Numbered from the stretch's first letter, positions 34,916 to 48,000 are shown. The stretch is 64,000 nucleotides of DNA from Sympetrum striolatum (GCA_947579665.1 OX388351.1:57792939-57856938); one strand, 5' to 3'. Notes: generated from the sequence alone by a model not told the origin. Numbers and translations: made by a program.

Positions 34916-37900
34916 ACTCCTTTACCCCAAAATCACTTCTCAATTCCTTTATGTCAATATTAAGTTCATTTAATATAACGAGAATTCTGTAATTCTGTAT
35001 ATGTATTCTTTCAATGGCATTCTTCGCAACCTCAACGAGAGTCATCTTTGTAATACTATTGTAAATCATTTAATCGTCTCTCAGTCTGTTCGAATTATGA
35101 ATGGATTCATTTAGACAACGGCATTTCATTTTTTTAGTCATCGTATAGCATTTCTCGTCCTTTGGTCGATGCACCCATTCAGTGTCGATGCATTCCTCCG
35201 CCGGCGGACTCTCTGCGATCAAAACGCATATCCTGACCTTTATTGCAGAGTAATGAAGGTCACGCCATTGCATTCCATTGTTCCCTATGGGAAGTGCATC
35301 CTTTGACGTTTCCTCCCCACTTGCCTGCTTCTCGGTTCGCTCGTTCGCGTTATACTTTCTAATGCGTCTCCCATTCCATCCGGATGAATAACCAATGCTG
35401 TGTTAGAATGTTGATGCGTATCACTGTTTTCTCCGTACTGTCTCACCTCTTCTGAGGTGGACGTAAAGGTGTTGGTGAGCAGCTATGTCATATTTAAAGT
35501 TGCTTCATTGTGAGAATTAAATGGATGAATCGAGAGGTCAGATATAGCTTCCGCTGTTTCTTGCTTCATGGCCTTGTCGCTACCTCTATTGAACTTAGAA
35601 TTTCTGTAAAAGGATGCTCTTTGTGGTACTCATTTAATCGGTGGTTTATATCTAACATTAATTATAGTCAAGTAAAAATCGCGTGCAGATTATGGACGTA
35701 ACGTATAGCTTTTAGAAAAACATTGCATATTCATTCAGCATTTTGATAAAACTGTGAATATTTCTATCTAAGTAGGGCTCATATTATTTCATTTTGGCTT
35801 GTTAATTATGGTTGTGTACTTCTCGGATATTATATTTATTGTCACAAGTCACCACAAAGTCAACAAAATTTCGATTAGTTGAAGAAAAAGAGCTTATTAG
35901 GCAAAGTACTTGGGACGTTAGTATTTCTATGCATACCAGTCATAAAATTGAAAAATAGAAAATTATCCATGAAATTATTTTGAAATTTCTCATTAAATGT
36001 AGTTAGTATGTTAAGTCATCTTTACCCCTGTTGTTAGTAAAACGTGTCATTCTCGTTCTCAGAAATGATGACATACGTTGCTATGGATCTGAATCAAACC
36101 TTCCTTATGACGTAGTTCTTATACACATGTTTCAAATCTGGTTTATCTTTTAAGAGTTATGGGAACACAATAAGTTAGTTTTCTATAATTAAATGCAGTG
36201 ACTGTGGAATACCCAATTAAGTTCTAACGGTCGAGCAGAAAAAATCCTGAATTAATTTCTATCACTAGTAATAGTCGTCGGATTCTAATCAAGCAAGCTA
36301 TCATATTAACAGATAATATAGTACTTAGTGATTTTATTCTATAATTTTACAGGATAACATTTCAAAATGTACATTTATATCGTCTAGATTTGGATCAACA
36401 GTTAATTTTTCCTCTGTAACAACATTTGGTTTACTATGTGAAGATTTCTTCTGAAAGATTTTGCTCATCAAGACTCCTAATATTATTTTAAAGTTCCTTA
36501 CCATGTTTATTCCTTGGCTTTGATGTACAACTTCTTTATTGAACGTGATGAATATTTTGTTCTGGTGTTTTTGTGTTGTTAAATACTATTACAGCTTGAT
36601 TAAAATATCAGCAACATTTCTTAGAGCTGACGGTCTACAACCGAGAGTTTTTTCAATTCTTCTTCCCTCATTATCGCCTCCCAACGCTATAGTGTGGAAG
36701 GGCTGACGGAATGGTCTTTTTATGATAGTTATTCGGTTTCTTCCTTGTTATCCTTCCTGGAATGGTGACAGAGATACTTCCGATTTCTCTTTTATGACTC
36801 GTGAAGATGCGTACCATCCGGAGGTTTTGTCATAACTTGCTTCTGATCCGAACAAATCAAAACAGAAGAAATAGAACTCGTCTAATATCAGCGTGCGTCT
36901 TGACGGGATCCGCTTGTCATTTTTATTTGCCAAAGACCAATTGTGGGGATAGTCAAATAGCGACCGGAAATTCAAGGGGAGATACTAGGAAATCCAGCTT
37001 CCTTGAGACTTCCCTTTAAGGACGCTCCTTGTCCAGAGAGTTTTTTCCAAGGCTCGTGTCAGCGATGTATCGGAGTTCGATTTATCGATTTAGATGCATT
37101 GATTCGAGTTCTTTGAGGTGTATAGGAAGTGCAGGGTTGTTTGTGGTTCAGGCGGTGTGCCTAGTTTTTGATACGTTGAAGTGGTGCTTGTAAGAAATTG
37201 AGGCATACCCGTTTCTGTAAAGTTACATCGGAGGAGTACCGCTATTTCCCGCTGAAAGGAAAATCTGCTGCTTCCAATTAGTATTTTAATAATCTCTTTT
37301 CGGATAGAGGATACAGCAATACAGATACGGATAGACAGCAAACACTGAATCACTATTCTACATAAAAACAGATACAAGTAGTGTAGTATCTTAAGTAACG
37401 AGAGCAGTATTCTTTTTCAACTGAATTCATTAATGATACGTTTTTTCATGGCCCACTGACGTTCCATATTCGGTACATCTTAACCTTTTTTAAATTTAAA
37501 TCTAAAGCATTAGTATTCGTACGAGAGATCGTTTTAATTTCTCCAAGTTCAAATAACTCACGTTTTAGTAATATTTTACATGATACCTTACTGTTGCTAT
37601 GACTTCTACAACCTATTTTTGAAAAGCTATGACCCATGGTTATTTTTGAAATCGAATCACAATGCTATATCGTTGAGTTTATGACTACAATTATAAAACT
37701 TGCTATCCTGCTTCCCATTGAAAACTCATCTATAATGCCGTTGGTTAATAATCTTCGTTTTTATCTCCTGAAGAATAATTCCATATTTTTCAATATGCAT
37801 CAGTTATTAAAAATTCTTAATCAGAATGTAGGAACACCTGTTTTAATTCTGTAAATATATGCCGAGGATCCCGAGTTATCATTCTTGTTAACATAAGTAT

Positions 37901-38530
37901 TTTAAAAAGGAGAAAGGTAAGATATTTTCCTGTGGTTTAGGTATACGGGATGTTTCTAGCATTTAAGAATGTTAAATATATCCTTAAATTAAAGCTTGTG
38001 TGAACGGTAAAACATTTCTTGATGGATTTACTTGAAACCCGTGCAATTTTCTGATTTATTCTTTAACTCTCTCTTTTACCCCTCGGTTTCTTTCCATCAT
38101 CTGGATTCCTCGATTCTCGTAATCACATCTCCATCAATCCTTCATCAATTTCCTAATTTTCTTCTTTTCCTAAAAACATCACTTCTCCATCTCCCTTGTC
38201 TTTCCATATGTACTGGCGCCTGTTTTCCTTAATCCTGTCAAAAGGAAACAGAATTAATCAATTTTCATTTTGATGCTACCTAAATCAGTTACTGCCAATG
38301 AACTAATTATAGCGATTTTCTCGTGGGTTCTGAGACAAGCCTTTATTAATTTTTGTACTATTAGTACCTGTTCTCTTTCATGGCGAAATTTCGTTTATGA
38401 TTAGCAGGTAATTCACGAACCCATATCCAATTCTAGGAGAGGCATATTACTTTTTCTTATTCGGATTTTTCATTATTCGTATATATTACTTTATGTATGT
38501 AAGTTAACTAGGTAGCTTCGTAGTTAGGAT
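34916..38530. other. Non-coding stretch, no feature recognised
   Basis: AT-rich with a few GC-richer patches (35160-35360, 36640-37060) that contain only short overlapping frames. 38030-38230 is pyrimidine-rich on the + strand. No gene recognised. Confidence 0.45.
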
Positions 38531-38588
38531 TAGTGATGGACAATGTGTAAGCGAGTCAGTTCAAATTAGCGACTCGCCAAACTTAGCT

Positions 38589-38636
38589 GTGAGGGGAGGG
38601 AGTCGTATTTGATGAGTCTCGACTCCCTCCCCTCAC
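38589..38636. repeat. Perfect 17-bp inverted repeat in hAT-like element
   Basis: gtgaggggagggagtcg (38589-38605) and cgactccctcccctcac (38620-38636) are exact reverse complements around a 14-base loop. Outer short arms cgccaa (38575-38580) and ttggcg (38644-38649) extend the fold. Sub-terminal hairpins of this kind are common near transposon ends and may bind transposase. Confidence 0.9.
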
Positions 38637-38790
38637 GCTGATCTTGGCGCACAAGACTCATTTTCCGCTCAAGACTTTCTCCGCTCACAGCTCATTCTTA
38701 GCTCTCAATCTTGTCACACGACTCTTTCTTCGCTCACAGCTCTCTCTTATTTATGTTTGTTCTTACTTTTTAAATGATTCTTAACAAGAA

Positions 38791-39130
38791 TTATTATTAT
38801 TATTATTACATGAACACTACAAGTAGATTATAAATCTGGTGGCAGTGGTTGGACATAACATATAATACAAGCATACATTCATACAGTGGTACAAGGTCAA
38901 ACAATATATAGATAGTCAATATAAATATAAATTGAGGGGTAAACAATATACCTGTTAGACATTTGCCCACGGAGGGAGGGAAACCCCTCTGAAAACCTCC
39001 CTCTGACAGAAGTCAAGACATCTACTTAATACAAAATTTACAGATGTTATCCCGTCCCATCAAAAGAAAATATTAACAAAATTAAATTAACAGCTATTAC
39101 AATTTATTTAACTTCGCCTTGAAGGTACGC
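38791..39130 (-). mobile_element. Possible nested retroelement 3' end with (TAA)n tail
   Basis: Six ATT units at 38791-38808 read on the minus strand as an (AAT)n/(TAA)n tail. The adjacent minus-strand sequence (gtagtgttcatg, ccaaccactgccaccag) looks like a 3' untranslated end. Its composition differs from the GACTC-rich ends of the surrounding hAT-like element. No coding part or target duplication was identified, so this is tentative. Confidence 0.35.
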
Positions 39131-39370
39131 ACTTGGGAAGGAAATGAATATAGGCAAGGAAAACCTGTATTTAATTTGTGATTTAATATTTTTGTGTTTA
39201 AATGATTTTTAATACATCATAATGCTTAATCAATTGATCTCTGTATTTGATAAACCTTCCTTCAAAAGAATGGTGCAATGGTGCTAAGAGTCCTTTTCGA
39301 TAGCGACTCTTTAAACTGAACTGTGAGCTTTGAGGGGACTCACTATAAAGAGTCGCAAATGCCATTACTA

Positions 39371-41454
39371 GTTGGGATAGTGAGTAAGAGTGTGCTTTTG
39401 CTAAGATGTTCTTTCTTTTAGTTACCCAGTTGAAATTATTGTTATGAAGTGTACGTGTAACTTAATCGTGATTAGAGACGAGAAATGTAAATATTGTTAT
39501 TCATTGCTCTTTTTGTGTTACCATCGCAGCGGAAAAATATACGTACAAGCCTCAGCGCGAGATTTCTATTTAAGCCTTTGGACATTAATTCCTCAAATTG
39601 ATTTCAGTCGAGTCTTTCACTATAGCTGTCACATATATTTATTAATTATAAACGTTGAAACCCCAAAAAAAAAGATTCTATAATCGAGGGATTCATTTTG
39701 CTGACACATCTCTTCTATATTTGATTGTTAAATATAACTTATTCGTTATGTTGCAATGGTACCGATAAAAATAATTTGACATTCGTTAATTGAATTTTAA
39801 AATGAGTATCAGCGAAGAGAGAATTTTTTCCACATTTGCAGAGTGGACAATTATATATATGTCATCAAAGCTTTGCGAAACTCTTATGTGACACTTTTAT
39901 TGTTATATTCAATGTCACAGGTTTTATAGGGGAGCTGCTGCCGTAAATATTCAAATTGAAATTAATAAATTGTGTATGATATATATAATAATGAAAATAT
40001 CCCCGTTAACCATACATACGTTTTGTGTCACGTGCACGTGATTGAGAGACGTCCTGAGTTTTGTGGAACATTTTAGTTGCCTAGGTTGACCGGTGATTGA
40101 ATTGAATTTATTTCATGACTTTTTAACATCTCTCTGTGAAGGTCCAAGGTATTCTTTCAGTTATATGACCCTTGTTTAACTTCCCTTTTTTAACATATTT
40201 TCAGGAGATTCTCTCTTCGATTTTTCCTTCATAAAAACGGTCAAGTGTTTCACTCCAACTTTTTTCTTGCGCGTTTTCCGTTCAGGACGCACTTAAGAAT
40301 ATTTTGAAAAGAACCGATCCTGCCTTTAAGAAGGGCATTTATTTTTTTAAGGATACATCCCTACAGTTTTTATGATTCACGATTGTTCAGAGATATTTTT
40401 ATGTGCGATACATCGTATTTCACTGAAGATTTTTGGATGTATTACAGTTATCAAGTGTAAACTTGATTATGCCTGGAAATTAATTATTTCGTGATTGCTT
40501 ACCTTTATTATTTTACTAAATTCATGCCAATCATGTTGTTATTTTCTGTTTTTCTTCGCTTTTGTCAAAATTAATCCATCTTTTCCTTAATGCCTCAATT
40601 ACGCTCTGAATTAAATTTTTAATTATCGCAGGAATCAGCATTGTGGAGAGCTTAAGAATCTCATCACATCTCATCTTCCGTGACTTCAAAGCCATATAAA
40701 TCAAGCGAAGTTATTTAATTTGATTGGTTTTAGTTTTCTCAAAGCATAGGAAAGAGTTGGGTATACTTGAAACAAAGAATCGTGAAAATGTTATAAAGTC
40801 ATACTTTTAAAATAGCTCAAGTACAGCTGTAATTAATCTTGAATAATAACCTTTTCGTAGTTGCATTTTTGCATATGGATGCTTACCCTTCAAGCGAAAG
40901 AGTGACGTTACAAGTTTGGGGGGTTCGTGTTTAAGGGAAACTAAGTGGTGAGATCTCGAAAAATCCCGGAAGAGTTGATAATTATCGATAGGAGACCATA
41001 TCCTTCACTTCAAACACTCGGTGGAATCCTATCAATTCTTCCAGACCTAATGAACTCTCACTCACAGAACCACTTATCGTCTCAAATCACCCTCCTTCCC
41101 TTGGCATCTTCGTTTAACGAAGCCGTCCACTCTAAGGCACGATTTATGAGAGAGTGTGCTGTGGATGTTATTGATATACACCTTAACTTGTGCTATAATG
41201 CTTGAGTGCACAGCTTAGATTTCTCTTGCAAAGGAATCGTTTAGTTCGGAGTAGACTTGATGAAGCAGATATATTAATCTGGCAAGGAGATGTTATCAGA
41301 TTGATCTCAAGAATCACGATGAGACCTTTTTTGCCCGAAAGTAGAAGGTGAGATTGTAATAATTGTCATTGGTTTTTCAGAATAGGCACGGGTTCGAGAA
41401 AAAATAGGATGCAAAGGTATATTATTGATATATTTAGGCTTCGGGCGTAGGTCC
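39371..41454. other. Non-coding stretch, no feature recognised
   Basis: AT-rich. An 86-codon + frame at 40945-41205 has no recognised domain and is not called a gene. Confidence 0.45.
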
Positions 41455-41530
41455 TCTGGCTAGATTATCCTTCAGCGGTAAAGTAATTGACTCGTAATGG
41501 TTAGGTTACCGGTTCGCCACCTCTAAGTAA
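41455..41530 (+). repeat. Weak tRNA-like segment
   Basis: An A-box-like tggctagattatccttcag with gcggtaaag is followed by tgactcgtaatgg and taccggttcgccacc (partial B box ggttcg). The order resembles a decayed tRNA or SINE head, but stems are poor and no body match was found. Confidence 0.3.
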
Positions 41531-43860
41531 CATTTTTCTTCACTACTGGACTTTGGACTGGATTTGCAGTAATGGGATCAAATATCTCAAATTAGTTAGC
41601 ATCATTAATGGAGTTAACTGGGAGATATTCTATTTTCTTTTGTATGGTATGCGTCCATACAAAATAGGAGACGGAAAGTTAAAACGTCATAATCGATTGG
41701 AAGAACCCGTATTCAACAGAAGTAATTGAATTGCTTTCATTTGATTGTTTTTGCGGAGTATTATTCAGCGATCTTTCAGATAAGAAACTGTTCTGCAAAT
41801 TTTAACGAAATAATTTTTAAAGCATCGCTATAGTTTATGTGAAAGTTTAATTACTTCCTCTTCTATTTCTCTGCATTTCCATTTATTTTAGCCTGCTGCT
41901 TTTCGTTGTTGTTCTTTAGTAGGTAACCAACTTTATCATTCTCAAACATAAAATTTATTATTAAATAGTTTAAATAAGTTTATACATAGTATTATGTGTG
42001 TGGAATTTTGGAAAGTATATCTGTCCATTTAGGCTACGCGCTGACATGCAATTTTAGTTGCGCTACTATTTGATTGGCCGATTGTCGTTATTTATAGCAA
42101 CGTTATTGTTAAGGATCGGTTGACCATGATAATCAGGGCTACCGTCGATTTGGGAGCCAAAAAAGGTTTCTATCCAGAAAATAAGACACAATTGGTAAAG
42201 CAGTTTTATTCAAAATATTTCGCATTGCCAATGATTTTCTCCAGCAATTCTTTGTCTATCAAAATGAGTTCATGCACCTCAACGCAGGTCATGTTGAGAT
42301 TTATAAAGAAGGAACTATTCTTTACACTACATGCAATAAATTATCATGACTTTCTATCGCGACAATGTTGCGAGTTTACATTCCCTCAAGTTCTCGCTCA
42401 GGCGCTTTTTATTGCATACAAGGTGAGAGACCATTCGATTGTTTTCGATCTGGATCAAATAATACAAAATAATAATAATAATGAATCGTCTTTATTTGGG
42501 CGAGAAAATAAGCATGCACTATGTAAAATGAGCACATTTCTTAGAAATAAGCACAATTTCATTTACTAAGATTTTCTCCTCTAATATAAGTACGATTCTT
42601 AGAAGTAAGCTCGTTATAGCAGCCCTGAAGATAATTCATGTATGAGTCATTGAGTTGCATTCAGTTTGAGGAAAAACAAACTATTTAACCAGCCAACTAA
42701 ACAATTGCGTGTGAGCGCAGTTTCATAAAAACCCTTGGTAGTCACTCAGGAAATCAAATAGTTGCAGAGCTAAATATTGCGTTTCAGCGCCTAGCCTTAT
42801 TCTTTAAATTTATCGAATTTGACTCGTCCCATAATGCTTCATGCAAAGGTATATCGCGCCTTGATTTAACCAACCCTTTGTACACCTGTGTATTGCGGGT
42901 CACGGACGGCTGTACTTTATAGGCGCAACATGAAGGAAGTCACGATCAACGTCAAACGCCATATAGAGAACCTGGTGGAAAATATGCGTTATTAAAAGTC
43001 GCAAACTTTGCTTATGCCTAGTTTGGATAACTTCCACTATAAATTCTCAAATTTACTGCATATTAACTTGTTTCTTTTAGTTCTAACCTCTATTTGATGT
43101 AAGTTTCCCATCTTGCGGTTATGCGCTGCGGGTGGAAAGATGTATGCATTACAGGCGCAGTATGAAGAAAACCTCGTTTCACCTCTAGTACGGTGATGAG
43201 AGTGCACGCGTTCGTAATTCACGTTTGAACTAAAGATTGGATGACGCGTTATACTTTCTTTTAGTATTAATTGTTGTTTTTATAACATAGGACAAGATTT
43301 GTTTTTATCTCTACTGCAGTATATGAGGAAGGTACTCAATAAATACTAATGTTTGTTTAGGAATCATTTGTAGCATCTATTATATTATTTCAAATTATTT
43401 AAACCGTACCTGTGTGTTTTAATCAATTCATACAATATTTTCTCGATCATACCTTATGTAAACATTTAAAAACATTTCACCTATTTTTGAGAACCGTTCC
43501 AATATAACGCACTAAATTTAAAAGAAACGACATTAACATCAGGAATATTCATTTTTGAAACGTTATTCGTATATTCATGACAGGCAATCTAGCAAAAGGA
43601 GCCCTGGTACAACATATCTTCGTTGCTTTCTGCTCCGCTTCCTCTTCTCATAAGCTGAGGAGCTGTTTTCAAATAAAGGTGGATATTTGCCGTGAAATCA
43701 TATTAAACGGGTGTATCGTTTGGTTGTAATATATGGAGCATGCTATTCAAGAATGGAGCCCGGAAGTTATACATCCAATAAATCTCTCTCTTGGCTACCC
43801 CTGCATACATTCACAGAAATCATTCACAGAAGCAATGTTAGCCTTAGTTATATGTATATA
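41531..43860. other. Non-coding stretch with the longest open frame of the window and a weak internal repeat
   Basis: A 149-codon + frame (42120-42569) is the longest open frame in the window. It ends with an Asn run from an AAT microsatellite and shows no recognised domain. Two diverged segments, 42893-42945 and 43122-43178, share tgcgggt, tgta, ataggcgca/acaggcgca and atgaagga/atgaagaa, suggesting a decayed repeat. A 10-bp hairpin (ttttgtatgg/ccatacaaaa) lies at 41638-41664. The evidence does not support a gene. Confidence 0.35.
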
Positions 43861-43869
43861 TGAGCTCTT

Positions 43870-44600
43870 ATAACAATTTTATCACTAGTAAACAATACAC
43901 ATACATGAATTTTATACGTTTCGGAAGGTTTATGTGCCTCAATATTCTCTGTATAACGCCATTTATTTTGTTTCTTAGTAGCTTACCCCACCCACATGTA
44001 ATCCAACATCTGCCTTTGTCTTCCCTGTTTTTTCATCGTGTTCTAATCTCAATAACTTTCTAAACAGTCCCTCTCCTCACAATAATTGACCTACCAATTT
44101 TCTCTTTCGACGCTTGATTACTTCAGTTAAGTTTCCGCTCCTCCCCAATGATCTCTTTCAACTACTTGTTTGTTTTCTTATAAACTAACTCACTTTTCCA
44201 TTGTAGTAACACACCTTCATCTTGAAGTCCTCCAAGTGTTAGATTTCCTCTTTTCTCAAGGACCATGTTTCACACCCATATAGCAAAACTGATTTTCCTG
44301 ATTCATTTATCGAGAGCTCTTGTCATCAATTTCTTACGCTTCATGTAGGCTTCCTTGGCCAAAGTTATTCTCTTACGAACCTCATATTTACATCTTCCAT
44401 CTCAAAACGAAGCTTACCCAAGTAAAATAAATTATTCACCAGATTTTGACTTTCCCCATCCACCCATATCATTTACTTAGCTTTCTTTCTCTCAGTAAAC
44501 CACATTATGTTATTTTTTACTATAAAATATACATCGTACTATATTAATTTTCGTTTTACCGTATGCTTTCTGAAAATCGAAAATTATGTATTTTTTCAAA
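43870..44600 (-). mobile_element. LINE relic, reverse transcriptase C-terminal half, internally deleted
   Basis: On the minus strand, near 44560, a segment reads IIFDFQKAYGKT, like reverse transcriptase motif A. Soon after come VDGE and FYLGKLRFEMEDVNMR-like sequence (canonical LINE …FxYLGSxL…), then KRITLAKEAYMKRKKLMTRA and a VKHGP/ETW-like block. A basic tail follows to about 43975, and the conserved 3' block (atggcgttatacagagaata) lies at 43917-43964. The short distance between motif A and YLG means the catalytic YxDD region is deleted. Many stops and frameshifts are present. Same family as 1-150, 28814-29278 and 48755-49105. Confidence 0.75.
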
Positions 44601-44809
44601 ATACTGTATAAAAGAAGGTGTCAACGGAAGGAATGTCTTCATTATTTAGAGTTTTCAACAAATAGGTCTTATTTATGAAATACGCAAATTGCGTTAATTG
44701 TAAAAACTCGCCAGAATATTTTCAACGATTTCACTATCTCATTGGTGACAGGAATAGGTGACTAATATTGCCAACTCCAATGCTTGGGATTGAAAGCGTT
44801 TCTTGGGTG

Positions 44810-45060
44810 AAAGGTCCTCATTGTTAGAGATGGTGAGAAGAATGGGTGTTTGAGTAGGTCAATATAAGAAGGAAGGGAGATTCGTATAGGGTAGTGTATT
44901 GTAGAGAAGAAGAGGATCCTCAGGAGTAGGGTGAAAGGAAGGAAAAGATATCTTCGGAAGGAGTCTGAAGAGGGCGAGGAAGAGAGGGCCCCTAAAGAAC
45001 GGAGGAGAGAAAGGTCTGAGATGTTAGGCAATGGAAAGGAAAGGCGAATAGGAAAGTGGG
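44810..45060 (+). other. Strand-asymmetric purine-rich tract
   Basis: About 250 bases are strongly A/G-rich on the + strand (for example agaagaagaggatcctcagg, ggagagaaaggtctgag). The minus strand is open for 130 codons (44762-45154) but reads as Ser/Leu/Phe-rich low complexity, as expected of a pyrimidine-rich strand. Purine tracts can form triplex or R-loop structures; no function is shown. Confidence 0.5.
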
Positions 45061-48000
45061 ATATATTTGGACTTATTTTCGCGAAAATATATTTTACTCG
45101 AATCAATTCATGTCGTATTGCAGGATGGAGTTCCCCGTCTCGAGCGCAGCGCATTTCACTGTCTTAAAGACAAATTAATTTTGGATAAGGAGCGCGTTTG
45201 GGATTCACTTGATCGATCACCCATGTGGACCCATCGACCTTATTTATCTTTGCGTATTGTTTGGAATTTTAATTTAGGAATCAATTTATTCGCCTATCCT
45301 GTTACACGATATTTTTAGGAAATTGCTACTGAGTAGATGAACGAGATTACCGTTGGAGTTAATTCAGCTGGAATCCTTTTCTGCGAATGTATTGCGGATT
45401 GGACTCACTAAATTTTTGTTGTTCCTAAAAGGGAAATAGGGTTACAGTTTTGGTAATATCAGTTCTTTTATCGATGCTTTCATTCTGTTAGTCCTATCAT
45501 TCCAATCAAGTTTTCCGTATTTCATGATATTAACAAGTAGTGAAATTAATTCTTGATAGTGTATACCTTGCTCTTAAGATATCTACTTTTACAGTACATT
45601 TAAAGATACATTGTTCTACTTTAAACGTATTATTTCCTATCCATTTTTGCCAATATAGCTGGTAAGTTAAAGACAATTATGTATCGATTTGTACAAGAAT
45701 GGATATTTAAAGTATTTTTATGTTCTTATTTAATTGTACGACTCATTTGTGACACTGTAAAATGAACTAATCTCATTTTTATAGCTTCATGCTACGCAAA
45801 TTAAGAAACCGTCCCAGTAGAGACCTGGAAGACCCACAGAACTTTCTGTTTAATCAGCAAACTGTTTAACGGGTGTATCCTAAAGAGAAATGAAATATAA
45901 TGAAGATACCTCTGAAATAATGACCTGAGCATTACGTTTAAAGGGCGCATTAGTTTTGTAAAATGCTCAGCCAGACTCATTGAAGTTTTCGCCAGGTTTT
46001 TGAAGGACTTTATGCCAAAATACATTATTAGAATGGCGTGGTTTGTCAGGTGTGAGAATGAGATCCAGGACATTACGGGGCGAATGGAACAGTTGCTTTA
46101 ATTTATTTCAGGCGTTCCGAGAAGTCTGGATGGCACCGGATTCTTTCGAACGAAAGAGAAGCATAAAAAGCATTGAACGCTCATGACTGTGGACTACGGA
46201 AATTACTTTTCTTAGTTTTATTTAAGTGGGACACGAATGAAACGCGCAAGTAGCACGGAAAATATTCCTAAAAACTGTAACGTATGAAGAAATGAAAAAC
46301 TTCGTAGTGAGGAAAACGTGCTTCTGCTCAGCAGTTCTCTACTCTATTTGATTTTGCATTTGAAACAGGAAAATATATTATTCATGCCCACTTCCTACGC
46401 CTACAAAATTTACAATTATTTATCTTCCTCAAAAGGTAACCAATAACAATAAAATGACAATAATGTAGAATAATTGACCTTATTTCGCCACAAGGAAATT
46501 TGATTAATCTCTCGTCGTCGATGTCCCAAAGACATCCAAACGTGTGAAAAATCTGGTTTTTCGATCATTTTTATGTGAAGGGACGGATTAAACTATTGAC
46601 AAAGAAAGGGTTCTTTCCATATTTAATCTCAAATGATTTCATTGTTTAGTCTGCTATAAGGCCTCAAAAAATGGTTGTGTACCTAGTATCTAGAGAACTG
46701 CAAATCAAGCCGTAATGTGAAAAATGTTTTAAAATGAAAATGATGTGTGTTCTGTCGTAAATGAAAAATTTTGGTGCTTTTAGAAACATATTTACAGCAT
46801 AATTAATATTTCAATGGGATATTAAGTTAAGGTTAAAACTTACGATAAGATTTGCAGATCCTTAAATTAGATATCCAACGCGATTAGTTATCACTGAATT
46901 CCGCAATAAAAAATGAGCTTAAATTTCTCACATTGCTTGCAAGAATTATTAAATTCAGTTATTTATTTTGAACGGTGTTTGAGTTTTATTTGTGTTATTT
47001 GAGAGAGAAGGTATAAAAGTGAATGATAATGTCAAGTATCGAGTGGAAAGAATTGGTTGTTTATTTTTTCTATAAAACTCAATGGAATGTTTTAAAATTG
47101 CTGTGATTACGCATTAAAATGTTTATACATTCGTATTGTGTTTCATACCTTGTATTGCAAAACAAACCTAAAACGGAAGTAATTATCCAGTCTTTCTTTT
47201 AGCATTAATTTTATATAAAAATCTTTTTATCAGGTTTCTTTTATCACTGGCTTGGATGCCCCTGTTCCACACTCTATGAATTTCTTCGCTTTGTTTAGCT
47301 TTATTTTGGGAAATGTATGAAATAGCGTTCACTTTGGTATATCAAAGTATGGATGTCGTTCTTAAAGGCAACATTGATTTTCCCCCGCTGGTCTCCCCCA
47401 GCATCTGAGGTCCTTTTTTCTTCAAAGCTCGTTCCATTCATACCTTTCTACCCTCGCATATCCTCTTCACTGCCCCGACCTCTCCTTCCGCAATTTCTTT
47501 CTTCTTTGCCTTTGACTGTTTCCTCTGTTCAGTTTTTTCACCTTTCGAAAGACCTATCGGCCTTACTCCCTTTCTCTCCAAGATATTCTTTTTTCTGCCT
47601 GTCTTTTCCTCTGTTTTTTAGATTTTTCTCTCGTTTTTCCCCTTGTAGAATATGTTCTCAAGGCACCCGTTCTTTTGTTGCTTGTGATGTCACCTGTTAA
47701 TTATTACGAGAGTGCAGCAATTATGAAAAAGGCGAAGGATGTTGTAGGATTTTCTACTTTTACATTATGCCGTCGTAGATGTTTATGTGGAGAATATGGT
47801 TGTTTTCAGGTTATTATCCTAAAATTGAATTTATTTCCTAGTAGTTATAGTTTTTTAACCTTTGCTGAGATCACGCTGAAAAAGTGGTTTTTATTTTATA
47901 GACCGCATGTGAAATATTTATTAATAACAAAATCACATCGGTCTTACGTTTTGGAAATTCAACTTCAAAACATAGGACTGATCTATAACTGTGTCCGCAA

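Larger units (their letters stand above)
38531..39370. mobile_element. hAT-like non-autonomous DNA transposon with target duplication
   Basis: The left end reads tagtgatggacaatgtg and the reverse complement of the right end reads tagtaatggcatttgcg, followed on both sides by gactc-rich sequence. Imperfect terminal inverted repeats of this TAGTGATGG type are common in hAT elements. The 8 bases outside the ends are gttaggat (38523-38530) and gttgggat (39371-39378), an 8-bp target duplication with one mismatch, as expected for hAT. Sub-terminal inverted repeats are present: 38589-38636, and gcgactcttta (39303-39313) with taaagagtcgc (39346-39356). The 840-bp interior has no transposase frame, so it would need enzyme from elsewhere. 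A LINE-tail-like segment appears nested inside at about 38791-39130. Confidence 0.8.

Noticed and set aside
44762..45154. 130-codon minus-strand frame as a gene
   Set aside because: The strand is pyrimidine-rich and the translation is Ser/Leu/Phe low complexity, an effect of composition.
47353..47700. 115-codon + frame as a gene
   Set aside because: Pyrimidine-rich low-complexity translation, no domain.
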